From the NCBI GenBank assembly GCA_963797485.1, contig CAWCPF010000001.1, forward strand, positions 62,001 to 126,000: a stretch of DNA of 64,000 nt, in the 5' to 3' direction. The notes below the pieces were generated by a model, which saw only the letters and a program-made list of their open reading frames with translations, had not been told where the DNA came from and ran no database searches. Source of the stretch: CAWAND01 sp963797485. GTDB lineage: Bacteria > Chloroflexota > Anaerolineae > Anaerolineales > E44-bin32. Shown here piece after piece: positions 25,426 to 34,859 of the stretch; within the stretch, counting starts at the first letter, position 1; each line of letters starts with the position of its first letter. A program made the position numbers and the translations under genes.

Positions 25426-26705
25426 TCATGACCCGCCGCTGATCGTGAACTCCAGGCAGGCATGCGCCCGCCTGAGCCGTCTTCGACCGTCTCGGGCGCG
25501 TCGGCGTGGGCAAAGATGAACCCAAGATAACGGTCGCCCTCGGGCAGTGGGACCAATTGCGCTCCGATCGGCACGCTGATGATGACCGATTCCACACCAG
25601 AGATGGCCGCGGCACTCTCCTGGCCACCGACGGCGTCCAAACGGCCGGCCCTCGGGATGGGGATCATCATCACGCCGGAGGCAGCCCGCTCTCGGATGGC
25701 TCCGGTTACATCCTGGCCCAACGCCTGGCGGAGGATGAGGAACTCGAGGCTTTCACCCTGATCGAACCGCAGCGTGCGCGCGGATAAGCCTCCAATCGAG
25801 CGCGGGGCCAGGTCTATCAGCCACGCGCCTTCGGAGTTGAGACGGAGCTCGGCGTGCACCGGCCCCTCGTCAAGCCCAAGCACGCGTACAGCATCCTGGA
25901 CGGCCGTAACCGCCCACGCCTGCCTGCTGGCTGATTGGCGCGACGGTGTCACATAGATGGTTTCCTCAAAGGTTGGGCCCTCGAGCGGATCAGGTTTGTC
26001 AAAGATGGCCAGCACCTGCAGCCGTCCATGCGTCAGCAGGCCCTCGAGGGCAATTTCCTCGCCGGGAATATACGTTTCGCACCACACACTCTCCGCCAAC
26101 TCGCCCCCCAGGCGCCTAATGTTCGGCTGGCGCAGCAGGTGCCGGAGCCTTTGAAATCCAGCCACGAATTCTGCCGGGTCATCTACGCGAAGCACTCCCT
26201 GACTTCCCGCCAGAAACCGGGGCTTGATGACCGCCGGATAGTCAAGACTGTCGGCGGCGTCTTCGGGGTCCGAATCAAGGTCTATGCGCAGTCCACGGGG
26301 GGAAAGCAGCCCCGCCAAAACCATCCGGCCGCGCAGCCCGGCCTTATCGCGGACGGCGGCCACCGCCTCCGGGGGGTTGTGCGCCAGGCCCAACCGGCGC
26401 GCCGATTCGGCCGCCAGCCAGGTGCCTTCATCCTCGGCCGCCACAATGGCGGCCAAGGGCACCGACTTGGAGAAGATCTCCACGCCATCGGCCGCCTTTT
26501 CCGGCGCGCTGAAATCTAAACTCAGGCCACGCTCGCCGCTCATCAGCGGGGTATCGGCTTCCGTGCCGATAACCATCGGCACGCCCAGCGATTTGGCGGC
26601 TTCAAGAAAGGCCCTGGCCCGGTACGTGCGCGACGTCATCAACAACAGCACCCTACGGTTGGCGCCGCTCTCGAATTGCGGGTTGTCCGCCGGCGATTTA
26701 AGCAT
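25426..26705 (-). CDS. ATP-grasp domain protein (carbamoyl-phosphate/biotin carboxylase-like ligase), frameshift near the end
   Basis: About 426 residues. An N-terminal Rossmann-like preATP region (RVLLLMTSRTYRARAFLEAA) is followed by the ATP-grasp fold: AVRDKAGLRGRMVLAGL, YPAVIKPRFLAGSQGVLRV, ESVWCETYIPGEEIALEG, GPVHAELRLNSEGAWLIDLAPR and a C-terminal lobe. It should form an acyl-phosphate and join it to an amine or similar nucleophile; the substrate is unknown. A frame change near 25470 gives the ending LRRAHACLEFTISGGS and stop 25426-25428. Without the shift the frame runs into nfuA, which is unlikely to be a real fusion. A Rex-like palindrome lies 15 nt upstream of the ATG. Confidence 0.8.
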
Positions 26706-26720
26706 GCGGCTGGCCAGGGT

Positions 26721-26738
26721 TTGTGAGATCCTTCACAA
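26721..26738. promoter_or_regulatory. Rex-like operator, site 3
   Basis: TTGTGAGATCCTTCACAA, one mismatch at the seventh arm position. On the minus strand it lies 15 nt upstream of the ATP-grasp ATG (26705) and overlaps the stop codon of the DUF1461 gene. Confidence 0.55.
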
Positions 26739-27437
26739 ATCCACCGCCTTTGCGGCCTTCAGGCGGCTGTCGGCCAGCCACCACAGGCCGCCTGCCCCGG
26801 TCACGGCCACCAGCATGATGAAGCCAAACACCTGTTCCCAGAAACGCTCCGGGAAGAGGCGAATGAGGGTGTCGCTATACAAGAACAGCCACGAGTTGCC
26901 CTGAAAGAAGAGGTGATGAAATTCGACGAACACAAACGAGAAACTCACCAGCAGGCCCAACGCCAGGGCGGCCATGAGCATCAAAGTCCAGATGGCCCCG
27001 GTCCGAATCGACCACCAAACATCGCGTGAGCCTCCCACTCTCCGCAGCGCCAGGATAAAGATGGCGAGTGCCAACACACCGGCGTCCCATAGCGCCAGCA
27101 CTTTGATGGTCAGACTCTTGACATCGGCCATGTGACTGAGCTCGCGCTGGTTGTAGATTGGCGTGCCATCGTCGAATTGCAGGTCGCCCAGGAAGTCAAT
27201 GCCGGCGGCGTTCAGCAAGTAGTCGAGCGATGGCATGGACCACTTGAGCCGGTCTTGCAGAGTAAAGCCGTAGGGATCGGGCGGAAAACCCGGAAGGCGG
27301 TACGCCACTTCGACGTAGGCATGGGTGATCGCCAGACGCACGCCGGTCAAGGACAAGACCAACGGCAGGACGATCTGAAGCGCCAGGCCAAGCCCAAGGC
27401 GCCACGCGCGGCGCGAAGCCGAAGGGGAGTCCATCAT
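26733..27437 (-). CDS. DUF1461/TIGR01906-family integral membrane protein
   Basis: About 234 residues with four membrane helices: one near the N-terminus, a long outside loop, then three. The family signatures are present: YNQRELSHMADVKSLT in the loop and FHHLFFQGNSWLFLYSD followed by LIRLFPERFWEQVFGF. A firmicute member of this family (Lit) moves an acyl chain on lipoproteins, so a role in lipoprotein or lipid modification is possible but not shown here. Start ATG 27437 is 1 nt after the upstream gene's stop; GTG 27452 is an alternative with overlap. Its stop overlaps the Rex-like site 3. Confidence 0.78.
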   Translation of the reverse strand: MMDSPSASRRAWRLGLGLALQIVLPLVLSLTGVRLAITHAYVEVAYRLPGFPPDPYGFTLQDRLKWSMPSLDYLLNAAGIDFLGDLQFDDGTPIYNQRELSHMADVKSLTIKVLALWDAGVLALAIFILALRRVGGSRDVWWSIRTGAIWTLMLMAALALGLLVSFSFVFVEFHHLFFQGNSWLFLYSDTLIRLFPERFWEQVFGFIMLVAVTGAGGLWWLADSRLKAAKAVDL

Positions 27438-27438
27438 C

Positions 27439-29001
27439 TCAGCCAGGTGCACCCTCCATCGATCCCAAACCGTCGCCGAGCACGAAACGGATCACGATTG
27501 AGTTGATCAGCTGCTCAACCGGTGCGCGGTCGTCCGTGAACACGACCGAAGACGCCGGCGACGGCTGCAGATTGGCCACGCTCTCCTGAAGGACTTCGAG
27601 CAAGAACGCAGGAGCGCCGTCCGACTCCAGCCGGGTCAGGTTTGCTCGCAAGTTGCCGGCCTGAGTCGGCTGATCGGTCGCGTAGACCATGCTGTTGAAT
27701 GTCTCCGGCACGTCGACGACATAAACCGACGGGAAGACGGAGCCGATCGTGCCCAGCATGGCTTCCACTAGGCGTCTATCATTCGGCGTTCGGCCGACAT
27801 TGATCACCAGCACGCCATCTGGGGCGAGGTGATCGCGGACAATGCTGAAGAACTCTTGGGTGGTCAGCTGCCACGGGATGTATGGCGGCCGGTAGGCATC
27901 GACGGCGATCACGCTGTAGACTTCGGGACTGTGTTCGAGCCCCCAGCGTCCGTCGGCGACGATGGCATCCAGGTTGGGTTCGGTCATATCGAAGTACTGC
28001 CGCCCGACCTCGAGGATCTCCGGGTCAATCTCCCATCCATCTATGGGCACGTCACCGAACACGGCCGTGTACTGGTGGGCGATCGTCCCGGCCGCCAGTC
28101 CGACAATGCCCACCCTCGCCGGGCGCTCCGGAGTCTTCTCCGGGGGATTGAAATACGGCGCCGCCAGGAAGTAGTCCCAGGTCCCGAAGGTCTCCAGCCG
28201 ATTTGGACTGTACACCGAATGAATGGCCTGGCCTTCGTTCAGGAGCAAGTAGCGGGTGTCACCCGATTGAACGACCTGGATATAGTTGTAGGCCGATTCA
28301 TCTTCGAAGATTTGGCCGGTGGCGGTCTTGATCGGCCCCCGCAGCGCCCACCATGCAAGCCCAAGAAGAACAACCGGCAAGACGGCATAGCGCAGGGCTG
28401 ATCTCCGGTCAGATTGCGCCATGCCGACCAGGGCCACAATCAGCAGGCCAACTCCGAAAACCAGAAATGTGCGCGCGGTCCCCAGGCTGGGGATGAGCCA
28501 CAGGACCGGCAGGAAGGTGCCTAGAATTGAACCCAAGGTCGAGATGGCGTAGATGCGCCCGGCGGTCCGTCCGGCGTGCTGGGTGTCCTCGATTGCCAGC
28601 CGGATGGCAAATGGCGAGATGCATCCGAGCAGCGTGACCGGGACAACGAACAGGATTAAGACCGAAAGGAACGATCCGGCCATGACGGCGGCATCGAGCC
28701 TGGCGACGGCCTGGGCGGCCAGCAGCAGGACGGGCCGGCCGACGATCGGCACCAGGCCGGCGGAGAAGCCGGCCCAGGCCAGGATACGGTAATAAGTCGA
28801 AGCGCGCGGCGAACGGTCGGCCCAGCGGCCGCCAAGAAAATAGCCGGCGGTCAAGTAGACCAGGATCAACCCAATGATGTTGGCCCACACCAGGTTGCTG
28901 GTTCCAAAGACATTCCCCAGCAGCCGGGAGGCCGACAGCTCCACGCCCAGCGAAGTCATGCCGGCGGCGAACACCGACACGAGCAGCCAGTTCACACGCA
29001 T
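27439..29001 (-). CDS. Polytopic membrane protein with C-terminal spermidine-synthase-like domain
   Basis: 520 residues. The first half holds about eight membrane helices (MRVNWLLVSVFAAGMTSLGVE onward), and the second half is a Rossmann methyltransferase-like fold of the spermidine-synthase superfamily: RVGIVGLAAGTIAHQY, DGWEIDPEILEVGRQYF and IAVDAYRPPYIPWQLTTQEF. Such fused-MFS/spermidine-synthase-like proteins are widespread, but polyamine synthesis is often unproven; the usual GGGDG of true SpeE is replaced by GLAAG. Start ATG 29001 with GAGGAG 7 nt upstream. It follows DUF58 by 60 bp and precedes the DUF1461 gene by 1 nt. Confidence 0.85.
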   Translation of the reverse strand: MRVNWLLVSVFAAGMTSLGVELSASRLLGNVFGTSNLVWANIIGLILVYLTAGYFLGGRWADRSPRASTYYRILAWAGFSAGLVPIVGRPVLLLAAQAVARLDAAVMAGSFLSVLILFVVPVTLLGCISPFAIRLAIEDTQHAGRTAGRIYAISTLGSILGTFLPVLWLIPSLGTARTFLVFGVGLLIVALVGMAQSDRRSALRYAVLPVVLLGLAWWALRGPIKTATGQIFEDESAYNYIQVVQSGDTRYLLLNEGQAIHSVYSPNRLETFGTWDYFLAAPYFNPPEKTPERPARVGIVGLAAGTIAHQYTAVFGDVPIDGWEIDPEILEVGRQYFDMTEPNLDAIVADGRWGLEHSPEVYSVIAVDAYRPPYIPWQLTTQEFFSIVRDHLAPDGVLVINVGRTPNDRRLVEAMLGTIGSVFPSVYVVDVPETFNSMVYATDQPTQAGNLRANLTRLESDGAPAFLLEVLQESVANLQPSPASSVVFTDDRAPVEQLINSIVIRFVLGDGLGSMEGAPG

Positions 29002-29061
29002 TCGGAGGCTCCTCGACAGCGGCCGACCGATGATATCACCGGCCTGCCGGCAAACGATGCT

Positions 29062-30382
29062 TCACACGAGTTCGAGTGCGGCTTCGAGTGGCTCCCCATA
29101 CTCGACCCGGCTGGCGGGCAGCCCGCGCCGCCGGGCCTCAACCGCCAGAGTTTGGTTGGCCTCATGCCCCCCGAACGAGAATGGGTCGATCAGGATCAGG
29201 CGAGGATAACGCCTTAGCGCTGCGGAAGCTGGCGGCCGACTCGACCAGCTCCGTGTCTGTCGAGGGGCTGATCACAAACACGGTCGTGCCGCGCGGGATG
29301 AGCCCGGCCTCGATCTTGACCACCTCATCTACCGGGTAGCGCCCCTCGGAGGTGATGACCGCCAGGGATTCCAGGATCTTGTTGAGTTGAGGCTGGCCCT
29401 TGCCCGGCTGGAAGACCGTCCGAGCCCGGCTGTAGGCCATCAACCCCACGTTGCGGTCCTCGCGGATGAAGTAATAGGCCAGAGAGGCGGCGATGGTCAC
29501 GGAATAATCCAAGGTCGAGCGGGGCAGCCCGGCAGCCGGGTCATCCGGAGAAGGAAAAGTGCGGGTGTAGGTATCGGCGGAGGTCCCGAACTTCTCCCCA
29601 TCGTGATTGGAGCGCCTCCAGGCATCAACCACAAGCCACACGTCCGTCAGCGGATCAAACTCGAACTCCTTGGACATCAAACGCTGCAGACGGGCCGTCG
29701 ACTTCCAGTGAATCCGGTTGAGACTGTCGCCGGGGGCATACTCGCGGATGGTCGAGGCGTTCGGGGTCATCTGGCGCGTAGGGAGCCGCAGGGTCGCCCC
29801 GCCACTGAGCCGGCCGCTGGCGGATGCGCCGGGGCGCACGCGGACAACCGGCGGCAGCACCACCACCTGCTGCTGAACAGGCAGCCGCCGAACGCGTGGG
29901 AACAGGCCAAATGGATCGCAGGTGCAGATTTCGGTCGGGCCGAGGGCAAAGCGGCCCCGGCGCGTGCACACGGTTCGAATATCCCACCCCTCCGACCGTC
30001 CCCTCCGGAGGTCATCAACGACATACGAGCCTTGGTGTCCAACCAGATCCGACGGCCCCACCAGCCCGAGCCCGGTGAGGGCGGTCGCCCGGTAGCCCGG
30101 CAATTCGGTCAGATCCCGGACCTCGACCCACAGTTTTGACCACCGGCTGCGATTGGTCAGAAGGAATCGCTCGCGAAAGACATGGCCCACCTGGCCGCGG
30201 TTGGAGAGCGGCTCGCGTTTAAGCTCCAGCCCTGATGCGGACAATCGGGACCAGATATCGGAGACAACCAGGAGCCCAATCCACACATAAGCCAGGTTGA
30301 AGAACAGCTGCCGGCCTGAAATGACCGCCGCCGCCGCACTTCCAGCCGCAAGGCCGACTACCACCCAGGTCCTAGAGTTCAT
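29062..30382 (-). CDS. DUF58 (vWA-related) protein, MoxR partner, frameshift near the end
   Basis: About 440 residues: two N-terminal membrane helices, a beta-rich middle (GRFALGPTEICTCDPFGLF) and the DUF58 signature REYAPGDSLNRIHWKSTARL, then a vWA-like half with WLVVDAWRRSN. A frame change near 29215 restores LILIDPFSFGG and a normal C-terminus ending at 29062. DUF58 proteins act with MoxR ATPases in metal insertion or complex assembly at the membrane. The ATG overlaps the moxR stop (ATGA), indicating coupling. Confidence 0.87.
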
Positions 30383-31329
30383 CAGGCGAGCTCGCCGCCG
30401 GGGACGGGGACTTGTTCGAGGATTTCCCTGACGATTTCGCGCGCGTCGATCTCGCGAATCCTGGCCGCCGACCCCACGATGACGCGGTGGGCCAGACAGG
30501 CGATGGCGACGGACTTGACGTCATCGGGGATGACATATTGCCGCGAATTCATGGCGGCCACAGCTTGCGCCGATCGCAAGATGGCCAGGCTGCCGCGCGG
30601 GCTGGCGCCCAAATACACCTCGCGATGGGTTCGCGTTTCCCCGACCAGATCGACGATGTAGCGTTTCACCTCGTCGGTGACCTCGATTTGTTTGATGCCT
30701 TCCTGGGCCTCGAGCAGCTCGTCGACTCCGACCACCTGGCGAAGTTCATCCACCGGATGGACCAACTGCTGGCGCTCCATCATCGTCACTTCTTCGGGCG
30801 GGGCCGGGTAGCCCAGGCTGATGCGAAGCAGGAATCGGTCCATTTGAGCTTCCGGCAGCGGGAAGGTCCCCTCGTACTCGATCGGGTTTTGCGTGGCCAG
30901 GACCATGAAGGGGCGCGGCAGCGGGTGGGTCACCCCGTCGACCGTGACCTGCCGCTCCTCCATCGCCTCCAGCAGAGCCGCCTGGGTCTTGGGCGTGGCC
31001 CGATTGATTTCATCGGTGAGCACGATTTGAGCCATGATCGGGCCGGCGCGGAACTCAAATTCCTGTGCTTTCTGGTTGAAGATTGAGACGCCGGTCACAT
31101 CACTCGGGAGCATGTCCGGCGTGAACTGGATGCGGTTGAATGAACAGCCCAGCGAACGCGCCAGGCTCTTGGCGAGCATGGTCTTGCCCGTGCCGGGCAC
31201 GTCCTCGATGAGCAGATGCCCCTGGCAGAGCAGGCCGACAACGGTCAGGCGGACCGAATCGCGCTTGCCGACAATGACATGTTCAACGTTCTCGATCACT
31301 CGATCGGCCAAGCCTTTGATGTCCGCCAT
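30382..31329 (-). CDS. MoxR-family AAA+ ATPase
   Basis: 315 residues from ATG 31329 (GAGGAG 5 nt upstream). A complete AAA+ module: Walker A IEDVPGTGKTMLAKSLAR, Walker B IVLTDEINRATPKTQ, sensor 1 FMVLATQNPIEYEGT, arginine region EAQMDRFLL and sensor 2 GASPRGSLAILRSAQA. MoxR proteins are chaperones that act with vWA/DUF58 partners; the next gene is that partner. The substrate complex is unknown; the following membrane genes could be clients. Confidence 0.93.
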   Translation of the reverse strand: MADIKGLADRVIENVEHVIVGKRDSVRLTVVGLLCQGHLLIEDVPGTGKTMLAKSLARSLGCSFNRIQFTPDMLPSDVTGVSIFNQKAQEFEFRAGPIMAQIVLTDEINRATPKTQAALLEAMEERQVTVDGVTHPLPRPFMVLATQNPIEYEGTFPLPEAQMDRFLLRISLGYPAPPEEVTMMERQQLVHPVDELRQVVGVDELLEAQEGIKQIEVTDEVKRYIVDLVGETRTHREVYLGASPRGSLAILRSAQAVAAMNSRQYVIPDDVKSVAIACLAHRVIVGSAARIREIDAREIVREILEQVPVPGGELA

Positions 31330-31394
31330 CGCGTCTCCTCGGCATGCGCCGGCACATCGCCGCACGTCCCTGGGTTTCCAGTTACCTACTCAAC

Positions 31395-31413
31395 TTGACC
31401 ATACATGGTTCAA
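31395..31413. promoter_or_regulatory. Inverted repeat upstream of moxR
   Basis: TTGACCAT-AC-ATGGTTCAA, 8-bp arms with one extra base on the right side, about 65 nt upstream of the moxR ATG in a 157-bp gap. A possible operator; no clear promoter could be placed next to it. Confidence 0.3.
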
Positions 31414-31486
31414 CCAGAAAGGCTGCCCACCATTCTAATGCTTCATCCGCGTCGGGCCCCGCTTGCAACCCCGCGCCAGTGGATCA

Positions 31487-32574
31487 TCAGCGTCTCACCA
31501 GCATCAGCAGATAGGCGCCCCAGAAGAATCCGTAGTTGAGGACACGCCGGATGTGGTCGCGGCCGGCGAACAGCACCACCGCCATGACCAGGCCGTCTGC
31601 CAAGCGGACCAGGCCGAACGGCTCTCGAAACGTCGAAAAGGGAGGTAGACGATCACGGCGGCATTCAAGACCAGCGCCAGCGTGTCGGCCTGGCGGTCGC
31701 CGGCGCGCCAACGCGACAGCCCGGCCCACAACCCCCACAGGGTGGGCGCCAGGACGGCCGGCCCGAAGACGACCAGGTACAGCAGGAAAACGCGCATATC
31801 CACTCCCGCCACTCTGGCCAGGCCCATGAAGGGGATCCATTCGAAAGACGTGGCATAGGCGCCGCCGCTCCCCACACCGGGCTGCCCGAAAATCGCCCAC
31901 AGCCCCAGCTGCCATCCGGCCCAAATTGCACCAGACATGGTCAGCCACAATCGTGGCCCAGCCCCGGCGCGCCGATCCAGGAGCAGACCCAGCCACGCCG
32001 CCGCCCAGAGCACCCCAGCGGTCTCTTTGGCCAGCATAGCGGCGGCAAACAGGCAGCCTGACACGGCGAAGCGCTGGCGTGCCGCTGCCAGCCAGCCGGC
32101 AGCGGCCAAGCCGTACGCAAGCGGCTCACTCAAGTCGAGTGCCACCCCGCCGAAATAACCCACCCACAGCCCGAAGGCCAGGGCGTAGGCCGTGGACTCG
32201 CCGCGATCGGAGAGCCAGCTGGCCAGCGCCCACACTCCGAGAACGAAACCGGCCAGATTGACCAGCCATAAGGTCCATCCGACGGCGCCGGCTTCCCCCA
32301 GCGCCAGGACCCAGGCCAGTATGGGGAGCAGGATGCGCTGGTATCGGTAGGCAGGCACGTCCAGGTACACGTCCACCACTCGAGGGTTGGGCTCAAGGGC
32401 GATGTAGTACGCAAACTGCCCGTCGTAACCCTCGGTCCCGGCCGGGTCCGCCTGCGTAAAGCGAGTCCCCAGCTCCGCCAGTCCGGCAGGGTCCCACCCC
32501 GTTGCCGCCAGCCTCCAGGCCGAATAACCCAGGGCGAGCAGCAGGCAAACCAGGACCGGCCAACGCGCTTTCAT
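31487..32574 (-). CDS. Polytopic membrane protein C, GT-C-like, frameshift near the end
   Basis: About 362 residues with roughly nine membrane helices. The first loop after helix 1 carries EGYDGQFAYYIALEPNP, an acidic first-loop motif like that of GT-C-fold glycosyltransferases and of surface-glycopolymer membrane proteins with a YDGQ(F/Y)YY motif. A frame change near 31630 restores a hydrophobic C-terminus ending YLLMLVRR at 31487. The ATG at 32574 overlaps the stop of the B2 gene as ATGA. Transfer of a lipid-linked sugar outside the membrane is the likely activity type, by analogy only. Confidence 0.7.
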
Positions 32575-34859
32575 CGCAGCCTCGAGAGCGCCGCCATGGC
32601 TGCCATACCCAAGACCGCCAGGGCCAATCCGGCGACGAGAGCCGTCGAGCCGTAGCTGAAGTCCAGCAAGTGGTCCCCGGCCGGCACCCACACGGCCATC
32701 AACAGGCCGTCGGCCGGGTAGACCCGCATCGGGTTCCCGTCCAGCTTGGCCGCCCAGCCTGGGGCGTAGCTGGTTGAAAGGGTGACCCACCCGCCCGAGT
32801 CCGAGTGTGTCACGACTTGAAAACGGTTCGGGTCCTCTGAGGGCCGCCAATCCGCGTCCCCCTCGCCAGGGAGTAACGGCGCAAAGGTTTCGGTCAGACC
32901 TTCAACCACCGCCACGTGGGTGGGGTCAAAATCCGTTGCCAGCGATTGACGCAACGCGTCCGACTCATCCGCCGCAAACTGGACTCGATCCACAAACCAG
33001 GCACGCTCCCCGCCGGACAGGGGCTTGAGGATCGGCCGGCCGGCGTCATCCAAGGTCGTGGCTGCCAACCTGACGTCGAACGCCGCCAGCCAGCGAGCCC
33101 GAATCGGTTCGGGGAGGTCCGGGATGGCGGACAAGATGAGGGAAAAACGGCCGGGCAGGATGGGGTCAAAGTTGTTCACGCTCTGGATGCCATCAAGCAT
33201 GTTGGCATTCGCCAGCCCGTACTGTCTGACTTCTGAAAAGTTGAACCCCGGCTGGAAAGTGTCGAATCTGAAAACCGTCCCATACTTGTAGCGGTATTCG
33301 ACGTCGGGGGCCATATACACCCGGCCGTTGTCGGCCAGTTGGGGCGCCAATGTGGATGGGCTCTGGAAGAGCTCGGAACGGGCCATCGGGTTCAACCCCC
33401 ACCCGGCGAGGACCAGATCCACGATCACGGCCACGCCCACCGCGCCCTTCCATAAGCTGCCCGGCTCGGGCCGCCTCATGAGGGCCAGCGCTCCGGTGAC
33501 CACCAGCCACAGCCCGGCGGTTCCCACGGACCGGACAAAGGTCGATCGCACCCCCGGCAGAGCCTGAGCCGCCAACAAGGCACCCAGAACCACGGCCACA
33601 CCCCCTGCCGTCCCAAGGCGCAGCCAGTAGAGGTTGCGGTTGCGGGCGGTGCCCCACGCCTGCACGCCCAACCCGGCCAACAGGGCCAGGGCAAAGACCA
33701 GCCACAACATCCAGCGGGAGGGCGCCTGGAACAACGAGAAGCTGGGCACCCAATCAAAAAGCAATGGATAGACAGGGGTGTTCCACCCTAGGGCCAAGAG
33801 GAGCGAGACCGCGCCCAGACCAATCAGGAAACGGCCAAGCCCAGGGAGCGGTCCACGTCCGCGGATCGCCCGCCACCCGGCGGCGATCGCCATGCAAAGG
33901 GGCAGGACGCCCACATAGATGGCGTCCTCCCAGTAGTTGCCATAACCCCAATAGTCACCTGCGACCGGTGATCCGAACAAATCGGGCGTCAACAAGCCCA
34001 GCAGATGCCAGGGCCAGAATGAATACGTCATGGCCAGATCCCGGCCGACGCTCAGGGCACGCTGCGAGATCGACAGATACTCCAGGGTCGGCAGAAGCTG
34101 AGGCGCGGCCAGGCAGCCGGCCACCGCCGAGGCCAGGCCAAAGCGAGCGAATGCTCTCAGCGGCTTCCGCGAGTGCCGGTTTTCGAGGACGCGCCACGTG
34201 AACCAGGCGGCCGCCAGCAAGAATGTATACCAGGCGATCTGTGCGTGTCCGGATAGCCACTGAAACGCCAGGGCAGCGACTGTCAGCGGAAACGCGCCGC
34301 GATCGCCCAGCTTCAGCCAACCGTCACTCGGCGCGGCGGCCAAACGGTCCACCCCGACGATGATCCACGGCAGCCAGGCGACACTGGCATTGATCGGCAA
34401 GAAGCCACTGCGACCAACCACGTAGGTGGACAGGCTGAAGGACAGACCGGCCACCAGGCTGGCCACGGGCGCCAATCCCAGCCGTCGAGCCAACACCCAC
34501 AGACCCACGCCCGACCAGAACAGGTGCAAGGCGACGAGCCAGGCCTGCCCAGAGGCCACGCCCATCACGGCTTGCAGCCAGTTGGGAGGGTATAGCAGGG
34601 CCGATTGATAGTTCGCCAGCAACGGCGCGCCCAAACCCACAAGGGGGTTCCATAACGGTAAATGTCCGCCCAGGACCGCCTGCAGAGCGAACTGCCTCCA
34701 GGGCACGAACTGGAGCATCGGCACGCCCCAGAAAAGCACTCTGCCCAGGAACAGGGCCGGAAAGAACAGGCTGGCCGGACCGGCCGCCAGAGCGGCCATA
34801 ACCCAACCCTTGGAGGACACCCGTTTGAGCAAGGAGCTCGCTGGGAGGCTCGGCCTCAT
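32571..34859 (-). CDS. YfhO-like polytopic membrane protein B2
   Basis: 762 residues with about twelve membrane helices in the first 480 residues and a large soluble C-terminal domain closed by a last helix. Signature stretches are GHLPLWNPLVGLGAPLLAN, YPPNWLQAVMG, GHAQIAWYTF and, at the end, the beta-rich YAPGWAAKLDGNPMRVYPAD with WVPAGDHLLDFSY, as in YfhO-type glycosylation proteins of wall polymers. It is paralogous to B1 (36463-38628). ATG 34859 overlaps the inferred stop of A2. Probably part of a surface-polysaccharide or glycolipid assembly operon; substrate unknown. Confidence 0.8.
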   Translation of the reverse strand: MRPSLPASSLLKRVSSKGWVMAALAAGPASLFFPALFLGRVLFWGVPMLQFVPWRQFALQAVLGGHLPLWNPLVGLGAPLLANYQSALLYPPNWLQAVMGVASGQAWLVALHLFWSGVGLWVLARRLGLAPVASLVAGLSFSLSTYVVGRSGFLPINASVAWLPWIIVGVDRLAAAPSDGWLKLGDRGAFPLTVAALAFQWLSGHAQIAWYTFLLAAAWFTWRVLENRHSRKPLRAFARFGLASAVAGCLAAPQLLPTLEYLSISQRALSVGRDLAMTYSFWPWHLLGLLTPDLFGSPVAGDYWGYGNYWEDAIYVGVLPLCMAIAAGWRAIRGRGPLPGLGRFLIGLGAVSLLLALGWNTPVYPLLFDWVPSFSLFQAPSRWMLWLVFALALLAGLGVQAWGTARNRNLYWLRLGTAGGVAVVLGALLAAQALPGVRSTFVRSVGTAGLWLVVTGALALMRRPEPGSLWKGAVGVAVIVDLVLAGWGLNPMARSELFQSPSTLAPQLADNGRVYMAPDVEYRYKYGTVFRFDTFQPGFNFSEVRQYGLANANMLDGIQSVNNFDPILPGRFSLILSAIPDLPEPIRARWLAAFDVRLAATTLDDAGRPILKPLSGGERAWFVDRVQFAADESDALRQSLATDFDPTHVAVVEGLTETFAPLLPGEGDADWRPSEDPNRFQVVTHSDSGGWVTLSTSYAPGWAAKLDGNPMRVYPADGLLMAVWVPAGDHLLDFSYGSTALVAGLALAVLGMAAMAALSRLR

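Noticed and set aside
31330..31486. A gene between moxR and membrane protein C
   Set aside because: No frame with a start signal; only an inverted repeat at 31395-31413 is visible.
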